Part shown: positions 52,901-64,000 of the stretch, one piece after another
Layout: each line of letters begins with the position of its first letter
Position numbering within the stretch: the first letter of the stretch is position 1
Assembly (NCBI GenBank): GCA_009760855.2
Contig: WPIO01000141.1
Location: 559,501 to 623,500 of the forward strand
DNA length: 64,000 nt
Source of the DNA: Cristatella mucedo
Taxonomy: Eukaryota; Bryozoa; Phylactolaemata; Cristatellidae
Direction: 5' to 3'
The notes under the pieces: model-generated
Seen by the model: only the letters and a program-made list of their open reading frames with translations
Told to the model about the DNA's origin: nothing
The model's database searches: none
Translations under genes and position numbers: made by a program

Positions 52901-53118
52901 ATAATAATAATACTATAACATTGGCATAGCACCCTCTGAGAAACTAATCTCTTTCTAGGTACTTTAAGCAAAGTCGTAACATAATTCATTTGTATAGCGC
53001 ACAAAGAGAACTTAATCTTTATCCAGGTGCTTCACATATGCCTCGGGGATCGAGCCCACGACCTCAGCCAGACTTCGGTCGGAGCAAGCACCTTGACCGC
53101 TGGATCTAACCAGCTCGG
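52901..53118 (-). mobile_element. LINE-A-type tail followed by SINE-B
   Basis: 52901-52968: AATAATA and TAGCACCCTCTGAGAAACT. 52978-53118: TTGTATAGCGCACAAAGAGA, TCGAGCCCACGACCTC, and GACCGCTGGATCTAACCAGC head. Confidence 0.8.
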
Positions 53119-53755
53119 CACGAGTCTGCTAATGATTCCTTCCTGCGATGACAGTGTCCGAGCCCCTAGAAAGAAGAATTCGGAGATTTGAGTCCAAGGC
53201 TCTGGCTGGCTGAAAGTCAAAGCCTCTGCCTGAGCTAGGATACTGAGACACCAGTACCTCCATGAGTAATAGCAGTCCCAGCCGGTGCTGCATATTAATC
53301 CTGGGTCAATTGACACTCCTGACCTTTATGGTAAAATCGAGCTTTAAGCACGGGCCCACGGCCCAAAGAGCGACTACAAAAAAAGCGACTTCTAAGCCTT
53401 AACTCGCCCACCAGCACAAGCCGCAAGAGTAAGCTATTTAACGGGCAAAGTTAATCAAAGCCAAAGACATTCGCTCATTTCTTGTGTATTCCAGTTATCA
53501 CAATCGCAGTCTATGGCCAGGCCTTGACATGCCAATAATACACAGTATTCAAGCCAACGTATGTCATGTGATTAGATCCCAGACAGTACTAAATGTATCC
53601 ATACTTGCAAGTTCAATTATGCTTATTCGGTAAATTAGAGTTGTTCTTCTATCTTTCGAGACTAGCTTCCTATGTCGGTGGAAAATATGAGCACTGATGT
53701 CCTTATAACAAATTGCCAAGTTGGGATCTAGAGGCTTCACCCGATGAGGTTAGGA
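53119..53755. other. No gene seen
   Basis: Unique-looking sequence without supported features. Confidence 0.4.
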
Positions 53756-53930
53756 TAATAAATAAATAAATCCTTGCTGATTAAACAGCCTCTTTTTGTA
53801 TAGCGACAGAAGAGTCTTTACGGCCATCACCACCGCTTGCAGTGGCGATAAAGGATCGCCCACCACAGGATTCGAACGCACGACCTCAGGGCCGAGGTCG
53901 TGAAAAGCAACTGCCTTACCTAGTGAGCCA
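53756..53930 (-). mobile_element. SINE-A, well preserved
   Basis: (AAAT)n tail, CTTGCTGATTAAACAGCCTC, GGATTCGAACGC reversed box B, and CTTACCTAGTGAGCC end. Confidence 0.92.
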
Positions 53931-53940
53931 GTAAATAACG

Positions 53941-54110
53941 ATTGATGTAAGCTGATCGAGCAGCCTCATTTATATAGCGGAGGCGGCGGCAAATGAGCCT
54001 GTCTGCGGCTGTCGTCCTGCTTAGTGCAAGCAATAAAGGATTGTCTGCTGCAGAACTCGAAACCCACGACCTTCGCTGTGAAAAGCGAGCACCTTGCCCA
54101 TAAGCTATTA
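53941..54110 (-). mobile_element. Diverged SINE-A, directly beside the previous
   Basis: GATCGAGCAGCCTCATTTATATAGCG, CAATAAAGGATTGTCTGCTG, GAAACCCACGACCTTCGC, GCACCTTGCCCATAAGC. Confidence 0.75.
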
Positions 54111-54360
54111 CTCAAGGGCCACACTATTTCAAGTTATGCAATGTTCATTTTCTGCGAGGAGACCACTTTTGGTTGCTGCCCTGTACTCTGCACACCTGGT
54201 CTGTGACGATGAAAATTTGCCGAGTCGTCGAGGGTTAAATGTGTCAACGTGTGTCAAAAACATGTGTCCACAACACAGCCTCGGTGGATCTTACCAGCAT
54301 ACATACGACAGGTGCAATGAAAAAAGGGTGAGTGGTAGCGGCCCGCCGCAGAATATATAT

Positions 54361-54361
<1 letters not shown>

Positions 54362-54411
<50 letters not shown>

Positions 54412-54480
54412 GAATATACACTAGATATATATATGTATGTATGTATTTTGTATATGTAATAAATATTATTTTTATATATA
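54362..54480. repeat. TA-rich microsatellite
   Basis: Two TA runs and TATG/TATT variants over about 120 bp. Confidence 0.92.
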
Positions 54481-54994
54481 TTATGAATATACTCATTTTT
54501 ACTCAGTATCGATCCTTAGATTACGATTTCACTCAGTTGGTACATCGCTGGGAGCTAAAAACTTCAAGTTTTAATCTTGTGACTGTTGAGATTTCACTAC
54601 CCACGACGTATCTTCTAACCAAGATGTCGGACATAGTGAGTCAGAAGTCATTGAGCTGTCTGGTACCAGGGTGCCAAAGTCCTCATATCCAATGAGTCGC
54701 TTTCTTGACACACGGTTCGGCAAGCTGAGATACGCGATTCATCTCGCGATCATAATGAAGCAAATTTGAAGTATTTTGATCTGCAAGCATCCGAATTACT
54801 TCAATTACTTTGAGTCTTGAGCTACGACGGTAGTTGGAATTAAAGAGCCATGTTTAATCAACTTGGTTGTTAGACCGAGAGTGTTGCCTAATCACAACTA
54901 CACGTTCGAAAACCAGCGGTCATTTCCTCGAATTGTTTTGCTTTCGCATACAGTTAGCTCATTTAGAAGCTCAGACACGGTCGCTTTGTGTTCG
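54481..54994. other. No gene seen
   Basis: Unique sequence between the TA and TG tracts. Confidence 0.4.
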
Positions 54995-55107
54995 TGTGTT
55001 CGTGTGTGTGTGTGTGCGTGCGTGTGTGTGTGTGTGTGTGTCTGTGTGTCTGTGTGTCTGTGTGTCTGTGTGTCTGTGTGTCTGTGTGTTTGTCTGTGTG
55101 TGTGTGT

Positions 55108-55146
<39 letters not shown>

Positions 55147-55381
55147 TGTGTGTGTGTGTTTCTGTGTGTGTCTGTGTCTCTGTGCGTGTGTGTCTCTGTG
55201 TGTGTGTGTGTGTCTCTGTGTGTGTCTGTGTGTCTGTGTGTGTGTCTGTGTGTGTGTATGTCTGTGTGTTTGTCTGTGTGTGTGTGTGTGTCTGTGTGTG
55301 TCTCTGTGTGTCTCTGTGAGTCTGTGTGTGTGTGCGTCTGTGTGTGTGTCTGTGTGTGTGTGTGTGTGTGTGTGTCTGTGT

Positions 55382-55456
<75 letters not shown>

Positions 55457-55487
55457 TGTGTCTCTGTGTCTCTGTGTCTGTGTCTCT

Positions 55488-55579
<92 letters not shown>

Positions 55580-55600
55580 GTCTGTGTGTGCACGCACTGT
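54995..55600. repeat. 600-bp TG/TGTC microsatellite
   Basis: Almost continuous alternating TG, with TCTG and TCTCTG interruptions and a pure run of about 70 bp near 55390. It ends about 345 bp before the second nucleotidase start codon. Confidence 0.97.
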
Positions 55601-55943
55601 CTGCTGGGATTGCAGACTCGCATGCAGGGCGAGCACGCTAACGATAAAAAAGAGTCGGGTGCCAGCTTATCCCATTCCTATCACCAAACCGGGCGCGACA
55701 CGCCCATCGGGCGAGATAGTGCGACGAATTACCGGCCGACTGCAAGAGGAGGTCGTCTGTCGTCGAGGCGGCGACGGCTCAGTGGTGGTGGAGTGGAAAG
55801 AGTGCGTACTCGGCTCGCTCAGTATTGGTCGTCCTCACCCTTTCGCCTCCGCGATACCGGCGGACCACTGCACCGGCCGCTCAGAGCGACTGACCACTGC
55901 GACAGCCGCTCTGAGCCGAGCCGCGAACGCTCAGCACGAGGCC

Positions 55944-56155
55944 ATGGACGCACGCACCGGAAGCTTGCGAGCCGTTCGATCTCTGGCCACTTGGGCGGCG
56001 CTCCTCGGCGTTCTCGCTGAGTCGGCCGAGCTCCGTCTGACGCTGCTGCATACCAATGACGTTCATTCGCGTTACGAGCAGACGGACGAGACGGGCAATC
56101 CGTGCAGCTCGGAGAATTCGCTCGCCAACAAGTGCTACGGCGGCGTCGCCCGCAG
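55944..56155 (+). CDS. NT5E: First exon of a second CD73-like 5'-nucleotidase (partial gene)
   Basis: Encodes 70 aa plus two bases. Residues 1-28 form a signal peptide with hydrophobic core ATWAALLGVLA, followed by LTLLHTNDVHSRYEQT with metal ligands D39 and H41. C54 and C64 fit the conserved disulfide, and YGGVARR ends the exon. The donor CGCAG|GTGAGC is phase 2, in the same codon context as exon 1 of the gene at 20544. This is therefore a tandem paralogue rather than a retrocopy. Residues are clearly diverged from the upstream copy, so the duplication is not recent. No exon 2 (DAGDQYQG) is found in the remaining 7.8 kb. The upstream copy's first intron is 8.9 kb, so exon 2 could lie outside the window. 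It could also be a dead fragment. Confidence 0.9.
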
Positions 56156-56415
56156 GTGAGCTGGAGCGGGTCAGCTAAGCTGGGGAGAGGAGGGTGTGCG
56201 GCCAGGTGGTCTGCAATGGCTTGGTGTCTGAGGCATCCGATGGTATTTACTCACCTTCGTCTTCTGTGCGGTGGCCACTCTTGGTTGCAGCTCATGGTAA
56301 TAGTTAATAGTTAATTTGATCATGTCTAGTTAAAGTTGGGGCCATGTATAAACCTGCGAGAATTGGTTGAGACGTCAAGGTGCCGCTTTTTCGAGATTAC
56401 GAACCTAGCTGGCTC

Positions 56416-57250
56416 GGATGTATCTCCGTCTGTAACTCCACAAAGCCATACAGACTATGTGGGTGTTACGCAGGAGAGTTTTGTATAGCCCACTCACAGC
56501 CTAAGCAGCTTTCGGTACGCATTCGGTAGCCAACAGACTTCATCTCACGCACCAAGAGAAAGTGGGAAGCATAGCAGAGTCTAGAGAGAAGTTGAGGTAG
56601 TGAGTAGCATGGAAGTAGCAGCTCAGGACCGCTGAAAAGGATGAGCCATAATCAGCAGCAGGAGAGTAGTTGTCGTTGCCCAAGAATCGTGGAAGGGAGT
56701 TCCACAGTCTAGGACCTTCAGAGCTAAAGCTTCTGCTGCCAACAGTCTTTAAGCGGAGGAATGGAACAGCTAATTTATTGTCCATGCAGGACCTGGGGGC
56801 ACGAAGAGGCTGAAACTGGTGCAGCAGTTCAGCTAGGTACGAAGGAGCCAAGTCGTAGCAGGCCTTGTGGGTCAGCGTAAGAAATTTGCTCTGCATCCGT
56901 TGATCAAACGGCATCCATTCTAGCTCTTAATAGCAAAGGAGACACGTGCAATAACCTCAGGGACTTGAGGATTAGCCTTGCAGCCATATTTATAGCCAGC
57001 TGCAGTGGCCTAGCTGCTTTCTGTGGTAGCCCAGCCAAAAAGGAATTACAATAATTATGTCGAGACAGAGCGAAGGAGCTAGTTAATGTTTTGGCAAACC
57101 ACTGTGGAATACAGCTCCTAATCTTGGATAGGGATTGGACGTGATGGCCAGCTGTAGAAGCAGTCTTCTGAATGAAGCTTTTAAAATTGAGGCAGCTGTT
57201 GAAAACGACACCTAAATTTTGAGCACGTGGCGATGGTCGCATATCTGTAG
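56416..57250 (-). mobile_element. LINE-B 3' half, longest copy
   Basis: The minus strand runs from RAQNLGVVFNSCLNFKSFI through HNYCNSFLAGLP, YDLAPSYLAELLHQFQP and GPRLWNSLPRFLGNDNY to the 3' end at TACATCCGAG. It probably continues at 58085. Confidence 0.9.
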
Positions 57251-58084
57251 CACATACTTGTACAGCCCCTTGATTCAGCCACGCGTTTAGGGTGTAGCCG
57301 AGCTCCAGGGGTCAGAGGTTTCCTTTGCAGCAAATGTGAAGCGCCTAGAAAGAGATTGAGTTTTCTGATGGCGCTTTATCAAGTGCATTATAATTATTAT
57401 TATATCCCGCTAAGTGTCACCATGCTCAGACCTCGCTGCCGCTCGCCATGCCGCTGAGCTAGGGTAAGGCTAGCGGCCGTCAGGGTAAACCTCTTTATAT
57501 TATCACAAGCGCCAACAAAAACTTGGGAACCAAGCAAGTCTACGGGGAGGGTCCTATACAAAGTACGCTATAGGGGCGTAAGACGACGAAACAACCTTGA
57601 ACAAGCATGTTAGTTGGTCAGTCGGCTTCCGAAGTCCTGCCGTTGCATCGACTCCATTCCAGCAGTACGAGCGTACACCGTACAAGATCCGGCTAGCTGA
57701 GTAACTGCTTGGTTAGTTGGAGTCGACATCAACCACAGTCGCGAGCTTCCGCCGAAAGACGCCAACTCACGGGGACCCCCCCCCCATGCGAACACGCTAC
57801 TCGGGGAACGCGGAATATACAGGTCACAACAACGATCGTGCCATCCAGCTCCGCTCCGGCCTTGTGCACCTGTTGCCTTGCGTGCGTGGCCACATCGCCG
57901 GAGAATGCCTGCACCCATCCAGGTGCATAACTCTGCGAGACCGGGAGCCTCCAACACCACGACTTACTCGGCCAATTTCTCTTACCCAAGAGCTCTGGTG
58001 ACCTCTCGTCACCATACACCCTGGCCTAGCCGGTGACCCTTACCACATTACAGCCTTCCTGTCCCAGCCAACAGAACCTAGCCC
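57251..58084. other. Probable insertion in LINE-B, with a LINE-A tail
   Basis: 57318-57402 (+) is a LINE-A tail (AAGCGCCTAGAAAGAGATTG, ATT end). 57403-58084 is GC-moderate, with a C9 run near 57776 and no recognised gene. Confidence 0.5.
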
Positions 58085-59215
58085 TGGGTACAAGGGTATC
58101 CTATGAGCAGCAGTTCGGTTTTCTCGTCATTTAGCTTCAAGAAGTTTTCTGACATCCAGGATCTAATGTTTGCAAGGCAAGCATTCAGTTTCTCAGTTGC
58201 TGCTGTAGACTCCGACGGTTTGAATGACAAATGCAGCTGAGTATCGTCAGCATAAAAGTGTTATCCTATACCATGGGCCTTAATCACTTTTCCCAGAGGT
58301 TGAGTATAAATGGAGAACAGTAAGGGGCCGAGGACGCACCCTTGAGAGACTTCACAGGTGACCCGTCTCGTATGTGAGACCTGACCCCCACCCGGCACGA
58401 ATTGAACACGATCAGACAAGTACGATTTAAACCACGCCACTGCCTTGTCTTCCTGACCGATCGTTGTTTTTAATCGTTCAAGTAGAACATTGTGATCAAT
58501 GGCGTCGAAGGCAGCTGATAGATCTAGCAGAGCGAGGGTAGTGATATTCTCATCATCATTGCCGCATAGAATCTCACTGTCAACACAGAGGAGAGCAGTT
58601 TCAGTGGAGTGCTGCCTCTTGAACCTTGTTTGACATGTTTCTGAAGTTTCATTCTTTTCAATACGCGCAACCAGCTTCTCAGCAGCAATTGCTTCAAGCA
58701 TCTTTGACCAGAAGAAAGAAGGGAAACTTGGAAGCGACAGTTGGCAAGGACATCTGTATCTAATCCAGGCTTTTTAAGTATGGGTCTTACGATTGCCGAT
58801 TGGAAGAAGTTGGGTACAACCCCTTTTCCCAAAGAAGCATTACGAATCTCGTTTATAGCAGGGCTAAGTTGGTCTGCCAGTGAAGACAACAGAGATGATG
58901 GTATAGGGTCTTCAGGAGACGACCTATTTTTGCTAGACCTTATTAAGGTAGCCACATCGCATGCAGAAACCTCGAAAACCTGTTAAGGAAGGTCTCAGGG
59001 TGTGATTCCACAACGACGTTACTCGGAGACTTCTTTGTTGTGGCACGAATGTGCACAATTTTTTCAGTGAAGAAGGCTGAAAAGGTTTTGGCTGAGCCGT
59101 TAATATCTGGGGAGTCAGACGTCTCAGCATTGGCTAGTAAATAGTTTATTGTCTAATAAATCTGTTTTGGGTCCGACTGGCAGGAGTTTATGCAGCTATA
59201 CTGAATTAACGACAG
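58085..59215 (-). mobile_element. L2-like LINE reverse transcriptase, broken (LINE-B 5' portion)
   Basis: In order on the minus strand: SDPKQIY, DINGSAKTFSAFFTEKI, ILKKPGLDTDVLAN, LLEAIAAEKLVARIEKNE, LDLSAAFDAIDHNVLLERL, WFKSYLSDRVQFV, VSQGCVLGPLLFSIYTQPLG and FYADDTQL with the catalytic aspartates, then LKLNDEKTELLLIG. These are the conserved blocks of non-LTR reverse transcriptases, closest to L2/CR1 type. The frame is broken near 58700-58740 and by a stop before HFYADD, and VPQG has become VSQG, so it is dead. No endonuclease domain is seen. Confidence 0.9.
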
Positions 59216-59255
59216 GCTGGTGCAGCCAGCTTAAGCTCATGCTCATCACCTGGCA

Positions 59256-59345
59256 TGCCCGCGTGCAGCGTGCCCGCGTGCAGCGTGCCCGCGTGCAGCG
59301 TGCCCGCGTGCAGCGTGCCCGCGTGCAGCGTGCCCGCGAGCAGCA
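59256..59345. repeat. 15-bp minisatellite x6
   Basis: TGCCCGCGTGCAGCG repeated about six times; the last unit varies (GCGAGCAGCA). Confidence 0.95.
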
Positions 59346-60228
59346 TGCCAGTCGCTATTGCACTAAGCGGCGGTGTATCTGTATATGTGAGACTCAAAGC
59401 GAGTCAGATGTTCTCGCAAGCTCTCAGAAGGTGGATTCCAACGAGTCCTCTTCTATCTGATTTCTCTTCCAGCACGGCGGTGCGTCGTAGGCACTCGTGG
59501 CGGCTCTCGACGATTTGCAAGATTCAGCCCAATTACCCAAATGATGCAACTGTCGAGTCTTGTTTTATGAGCGTTCGAGAGCTCGCTTCAATCGCGTCGA
59601 GTCGCGTATGCTGTCGCATCAATTTGAATTGAAGAGCCCGTATTCTACGTGAGCGTTCAATAGACGGTGAGGTTTGCAAAACTAGTGCCAGGTGCTGGAA
59701 AATCCTTGTTCTTCAGGGGCTGGTGTGGCCAAAATGTTGAGCGGGGCACCGGTCACTAGCAAGCAAAAGCGCTTGGGGGGGCCTGCAACCGATAAAAGAG
59801 TTGAAGTGCTGGCTTATCCTCGGTCGGCAAGGCAACCGAGACACGACTGCGAAGAGTGAACATTTGTTAGGTGATAGCGATGAATTAAAAGTGAGGTGGG
59901 AGAGGGGTGCTTTGTTTTACCTAGAGCTCCGTTACCAGTAAGGCTGGCCTCCAGATGCATGACAGTCGCAAGGCGAGCGATCAATTACTTCTACAATGCA
60001 AAGACATCAGTTCAACGAGGACATGGACAACGGAGCTACTGAGCAACGGGTTACTCGCGATGCCTCACAATCACCACAAATTTATAGAGGATGTCGAATC
60101 CTCCTTGCGTTGGCTGCACCAAGGCCGAACGGCTGTCAACGTGTCAACCGGTGCACCGTTACCTAATATTAATAATAGCTACAATATTAAATTTGTTATA
60201 AAATAATAACACTGTTAGCAATAGTATA
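59346..60228. other. No gene seen
   Basis: Frames up to 125 codons come partly from the minisatellite; nothing is recognised. Confidence 0.4.
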
Positions 60229-60325
60229 GTGTAATGGAATAGTAATACATATGATATTGCTCCTCAGACAACTCAATCTCTTTCTAGGCACTTGGTTTTC
60301 GGCAAAGAAAGCTCGATCAAATAGT
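60229..60325 (-). mobile_element. LINE-A tail, diverged
   Basis: ATAGTAATACATATGATATT, then CTCAGACAACTCAATCTC and TTTCTAGGCACTTGG. Confidence 0.65.
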
Positions 60326-60449
60326 TAGTGGCATACTCAATGGCAAGAGCTTAACATTATTTAGAGGCAAGATTTGAGACGAGGGGCGCCACTGTGAGAC
60401 AAGGGGTAGCACTAACGGCCAAATTGCTCAACTCATCATCCAGAAAATT

Positions 60450-61700
60450 TATGTAAATGGAAAAAAGATCATCAGAGGAACATCTGAAGTACAGGGTACC
60501 TCAGGTACCTCAGGTACCTCAGGTACCTCAGGGCTCCGTGCTTGGTCCGGTTCTTTACATGGTTTATACTCTCCCTCTTGCCGATATGGTTGCCAAGCAC
60601 AATATAGGCTTTCACTTAAATGCACATGGCACTCGGCCGGTTCCGACTCGGTGGTACCTCTGCTTGGATCCCTCTCAGCCGTTCTTAACACCAAATTCTC
60701 TCGACTCCCTTGTTGCATGTAATTATGACATCCACACGTGGATGGCGGCAAACTTTCTTTAATTGAATGATGCTAAACACCAATGTACTAGATATGAGCA
60801 AATCGAGTGCCATTGAGAAATTCCAAAAATTGGATCTGCCGGCATATCTTCTGTTGAATCTGCACGAAATCTAGATGTCGGATTCCAAAGCCACCTTTCA
60901 TTAGACGACCATAATAGCTCAACAGTCAAGTCTGCCTACTTGCAGCTACATAACATTGCTAAAATTCGGTCTTGCTTAGACATGGATACCACATCTAAAT
61001 TGGTTCATGCAATTGTGACATCCTGTCTTGACTTCTCTAACTCTCTGCTTGCTGGTCTACCGGTATGTGCACTCAGGCGCTTACAGTTGGCCGAAAACTC
61101 TGCAGCTAGGCTTGTCTGTCGTGAGCGTCGAAGTTGCCACATCCCACCACTTTTCGCCGACCTGCACTGGCTCCCAGTCAAGCAACGCATCGACTTCAAG
61201 GTTTTGTGGCTCACTTATAGGTCACTTCATTCTTTGGCTCCAGCCTATCTCTCAGATCTACACCCCCACCAGGCCAAGCATCGTACCGCCGGCTTTTCGG
61301 AATCCAACTGTTGACCAATACCTCGTACAAACCTCAAAACGTTTCGAGACCATGCATTTAGTTGGTACGATCCAAAGCCTGGAACTCACTCCTGATTTGC
61401 GTCAGAACATCCCCTGACTTGACCACATTCAAAAAGAACTTAAAACATTTATGGCAGTATTTAGTGGGTCCCTGTGATTCGTCCTTGATGTGCTTATGCG
61501 TGATGACACTGTGCATGCTGCCACTAACCACACCTGCATGCTGACCCTGTGCATGTCACCCCTAACCATGCTATTCTTGTTGTTTATTGAGCATGCTACT
61601 ACTAACCATTCAATCGTGCTTCCTTGGCAGCAAATGTAAAGCGCCTAGAAAGAGATTGAGTTCTCTGAGGTTGCCTTACCAAGTGCATTATTATTTTTAT
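60450..61700 (+). mobile_element. LINE-A, longest copy (RT end to 3' tail)
   Basis: Begins in the RT motif VPQGSVLGPVLYMVYTLPLA, with the VPQ unit amplified, then IGFHLNAHGT where YADDTQ is lost. It continues through GSAGISSVESARNL, SSTVKSAYLQLHNIAKIRSC, IVTSCLDFSNSLLAGLP, FADLHWLPVKQRIDFKVL and APAYLSDLHPHQAKHRT. It ends in the 3' UTR and hairpin with an ATT tail. Stops and loss of the catalytic aspartates show it is dead. Confidence 0.92.
60495..60530. repeat. 9-bp tandem repeat x4 inside RT
   Basis: GGTACCTCA occurs four times exactly, adding in-frame VPQ units before GSVLGP. Confidence 0.97.
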
Positions 61701-61705
61701 TAGTA

Positions 61706-62735
61706 TGGCGTTGCCAGCAGCTAAGCTGAAGCGATCAGGTACAACTGCAGTGGCCCGATAGTCTAGAGTGGATAATTACTTTGATGTGGCCTGGTAAGCT
61801 TCGGTGGCCAGTTAATGTGAGGCGATAATTCCTTCGTGCTGCAACCACCACCTATTGGTAGCATTGATTCCAGAATAGTCAAGAATAGATCGAGTGGCTG
61901 CAGGTCTGTGGAGCGGTTAGTCAGCCTTATGTCGACGCGATTTGATTGTGAATCTCTTTGATTGCTAAGCGAATGACTTTATTTTGTTATTATTACTATT
62001 TTTGAACTCTTCTTTGAAGCTCAAGTTCAGAATGCTGCAGGTAGAGCAGGTGCCAGGCGGGTATCCATCTAATTAGAAGGGAGACGCTGGCAGGTGCTCA
62101 CTGCATGGCTGACTCGACTGGATATGACAGCCTTAATGTATGCCAATTTATTCAGGGAAGGTTGCTGTGCCATGAAAATTTGTTGCAACACCCATTTCCT
62201 TCTGCAATGTCCCTATGTACTTCGCTGAAATGCCCAATCAGTATTCTGTACATAGATGGCTGGTGCGAACACTGCGTGCGTGCGTGCGTGTATATGCAGG
62301 CATGGCTGTATGTGAGTGCCTGCATGGTAATTGGAAAGGCTGAGAAATACTTGAAAACTACTCGGTGAACTTGCACGTACTTTAAATACTCAGCCATCAT
62401 CATAACTGTATTGCTGACTAGATATTCGCATTACAGATAGCGAAATTCTGCGAACAATTGCTAAGAATGATTTTGCAATCTTACTGCATCTATAGCAAAA
62501 GCTTCCTCCTGCAAGCAATATTTAAGCTAACCGTTAGGAGTTATTTTGATTTTAAAAGACAATATGACGTAGCGATTGGACCATCACGCCGAAGTAGGGT
62601 AGTACCAGAGGAAGGAGGCAATCGGTTTAGTAATGAGGAGCTAGAGAATCAGATATGTAAAGAAGGTACAGAAGAGCTTGATTAGAGAATCAGATGAGTA
62701 GACAAGTTAGGTAAGAGCCGTAATTTTTTTAGGAT
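61706..62735. other. No gene seen
   Basis: Unique-looking sequence; a short TGCG repeat lies near 62274-62290. Confidence 0.4.
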
Positions 62736-63275
62736 AATAATAAAACATTTGATACAATGCCCTCAGAGAACTCAATCTGATTCTAGGCGCTTTTCGTTTG
62801 CTGCAATGCAGGCACGATCGAATGGTTAGTAGTAGCATGCTAAATAAACAGCAAGAATAAAATGGTTAGGGGTGACATGCACAGAGTCAGCATGCAGTTA
62901 TGGTTAGAGGCAGCATGCACAGTGTCAGCACACATAAGCACGCACAGGACGAATCACAGGGACCCACTGAATGCTGTGGTAAATTGATGCGTTTTAGTGT
63001 CTTTTTAAATATGGACAAGCCAGGAGATGTCGTGACGTAGGTCGGGAGTGAGTTTCAGGCGTTGGGAGCATACGAACTAAAGGCACGGTCTCCAAAGGAT
63101 CTGAGGCTTCTACGAGGTATAGGTAAACAGTTAGATTCCGATAAGCAGATGGTGTGATGCTGAACCTGGTTCGGGAGTAATCCGATAGGTAGGCTGGAGC
63201 CATGAATGAAGGAACCTATATGTGAGCGACCAAACCTTGAAGTCGATGCGTTCCTTGACTGCGAACCAGTGCAGA
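62736..63275 (-). mobile_element. LINE-A 3' part
   Basis: Reversed tail, 3' UTR (GGTTAGGGGTGACATGCAC) and APAYLSD coding segment; diverged. Confidence 0.88.
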
Positions 63276-63519
63276 TTGTGGTCTTCTGAAGGAGCCTTTT
63301 TACGGTTCAAGTAGAAATCAGAGATGACGCATAAGTTACAATCAGGCTGTCGAGCTGCATTGCCGCCAATTAGCAGAGCCCGGTTCTCGGTCCAGCTGCA
63401 GGCACGCCTGTCGGGGGAAGGAGAGGGGGCGGGGCATGTGAGGTGGAGTTCGGTTTTATCTTCGCTTAGTTTACTGAATCAGCTGCCATCCAAGATCGAA
63501 TGTCCGGAATGCAATCATT

Positions 63520-64000
<481 letters not shown>

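Noticed and set aside
54863-56020. Very long open frames across the TG tract (up to 385 codons)
   Set aside because: They are translations of TG repeats (CVCV / THTH). Only the end, from 55944, has protein-like content.
59256-59345. Possible CRISPR-like array
   Set aside because: Units are directly adjacent with no spacers, in eukaryotic DNA; it is a minisatellite.

Overview
The window is animal (metazoan) nuclear DNA, most likely from an invertebrate. It holds one multi-exon gene with GT-AG introns, long repeat-filled introns, many L2-like LINE fragments, two tRNA-derived SINE families and abundant (CT)n, (TG)n and (TA)n tracts. There are no operons, bacterial ribosome binding sites or CRISPR arrays. 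The species cannot be named from the sequence.

Layout. 1-20 kb is gene-poor and made of SINEs, LINE 3' ends, microsatellites and one broken RING/TRIM-like gene relic (about 3.4-4.2 kb). 20.5-50.5 kb carries a complete ecto-5'-nucleotidase (CD73/NT5E family) gene on the + strand. I reconstruct ten coding exons of 1836 nt, giving 611 aa plus stop. It has a signal peptide, all the metal and substrate residues expected of the family, and consistent splice phases (intron 1 phase 2, intron 2 phase 0, introns 3-9 all phase 1). 50.5-55.6 kb is intergenic: a 320-bp CT tract, SINE/LINE pieces and a 600-bp TG tract. At 55,944-56,155 lies the first coding exon of a second CD73-like gene, in the same orientation and with the same phase-2 donor, so the locus is a tandem duplication. 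No further exon of that gene is seen before the window ends. 56.4-64 kb is mainly LINE sequence, including degraded reverse transcriptase.

Function. Enzymes of this family are secreted or membrane-anchored metallophosphoesterases that hydrolyse extracellular AMP to adenosine. Two adjacent copies suggest expanded extracellular nucleotide handling.

Mobile DNA. LINE-A is L2-like and ends in a conserved hairpin followed by (ATT)n. SINE-B carries nearly the same 3' tail, which points to a LINE/SINE partnership. LINE-B is also L2-like and ends in an ATTAC-type repeat. SINE-A is tRNA-derived and ends in (ATTT)n; no partner for it is visible here. Several copies are nested, and many are arranged tail to tail. 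No clearly novel gene system was found. The most unusual signals are the shared hairpin tail, six compact fold-back palindromes, and repeat expansions inside reverse-transcriptase motifs.
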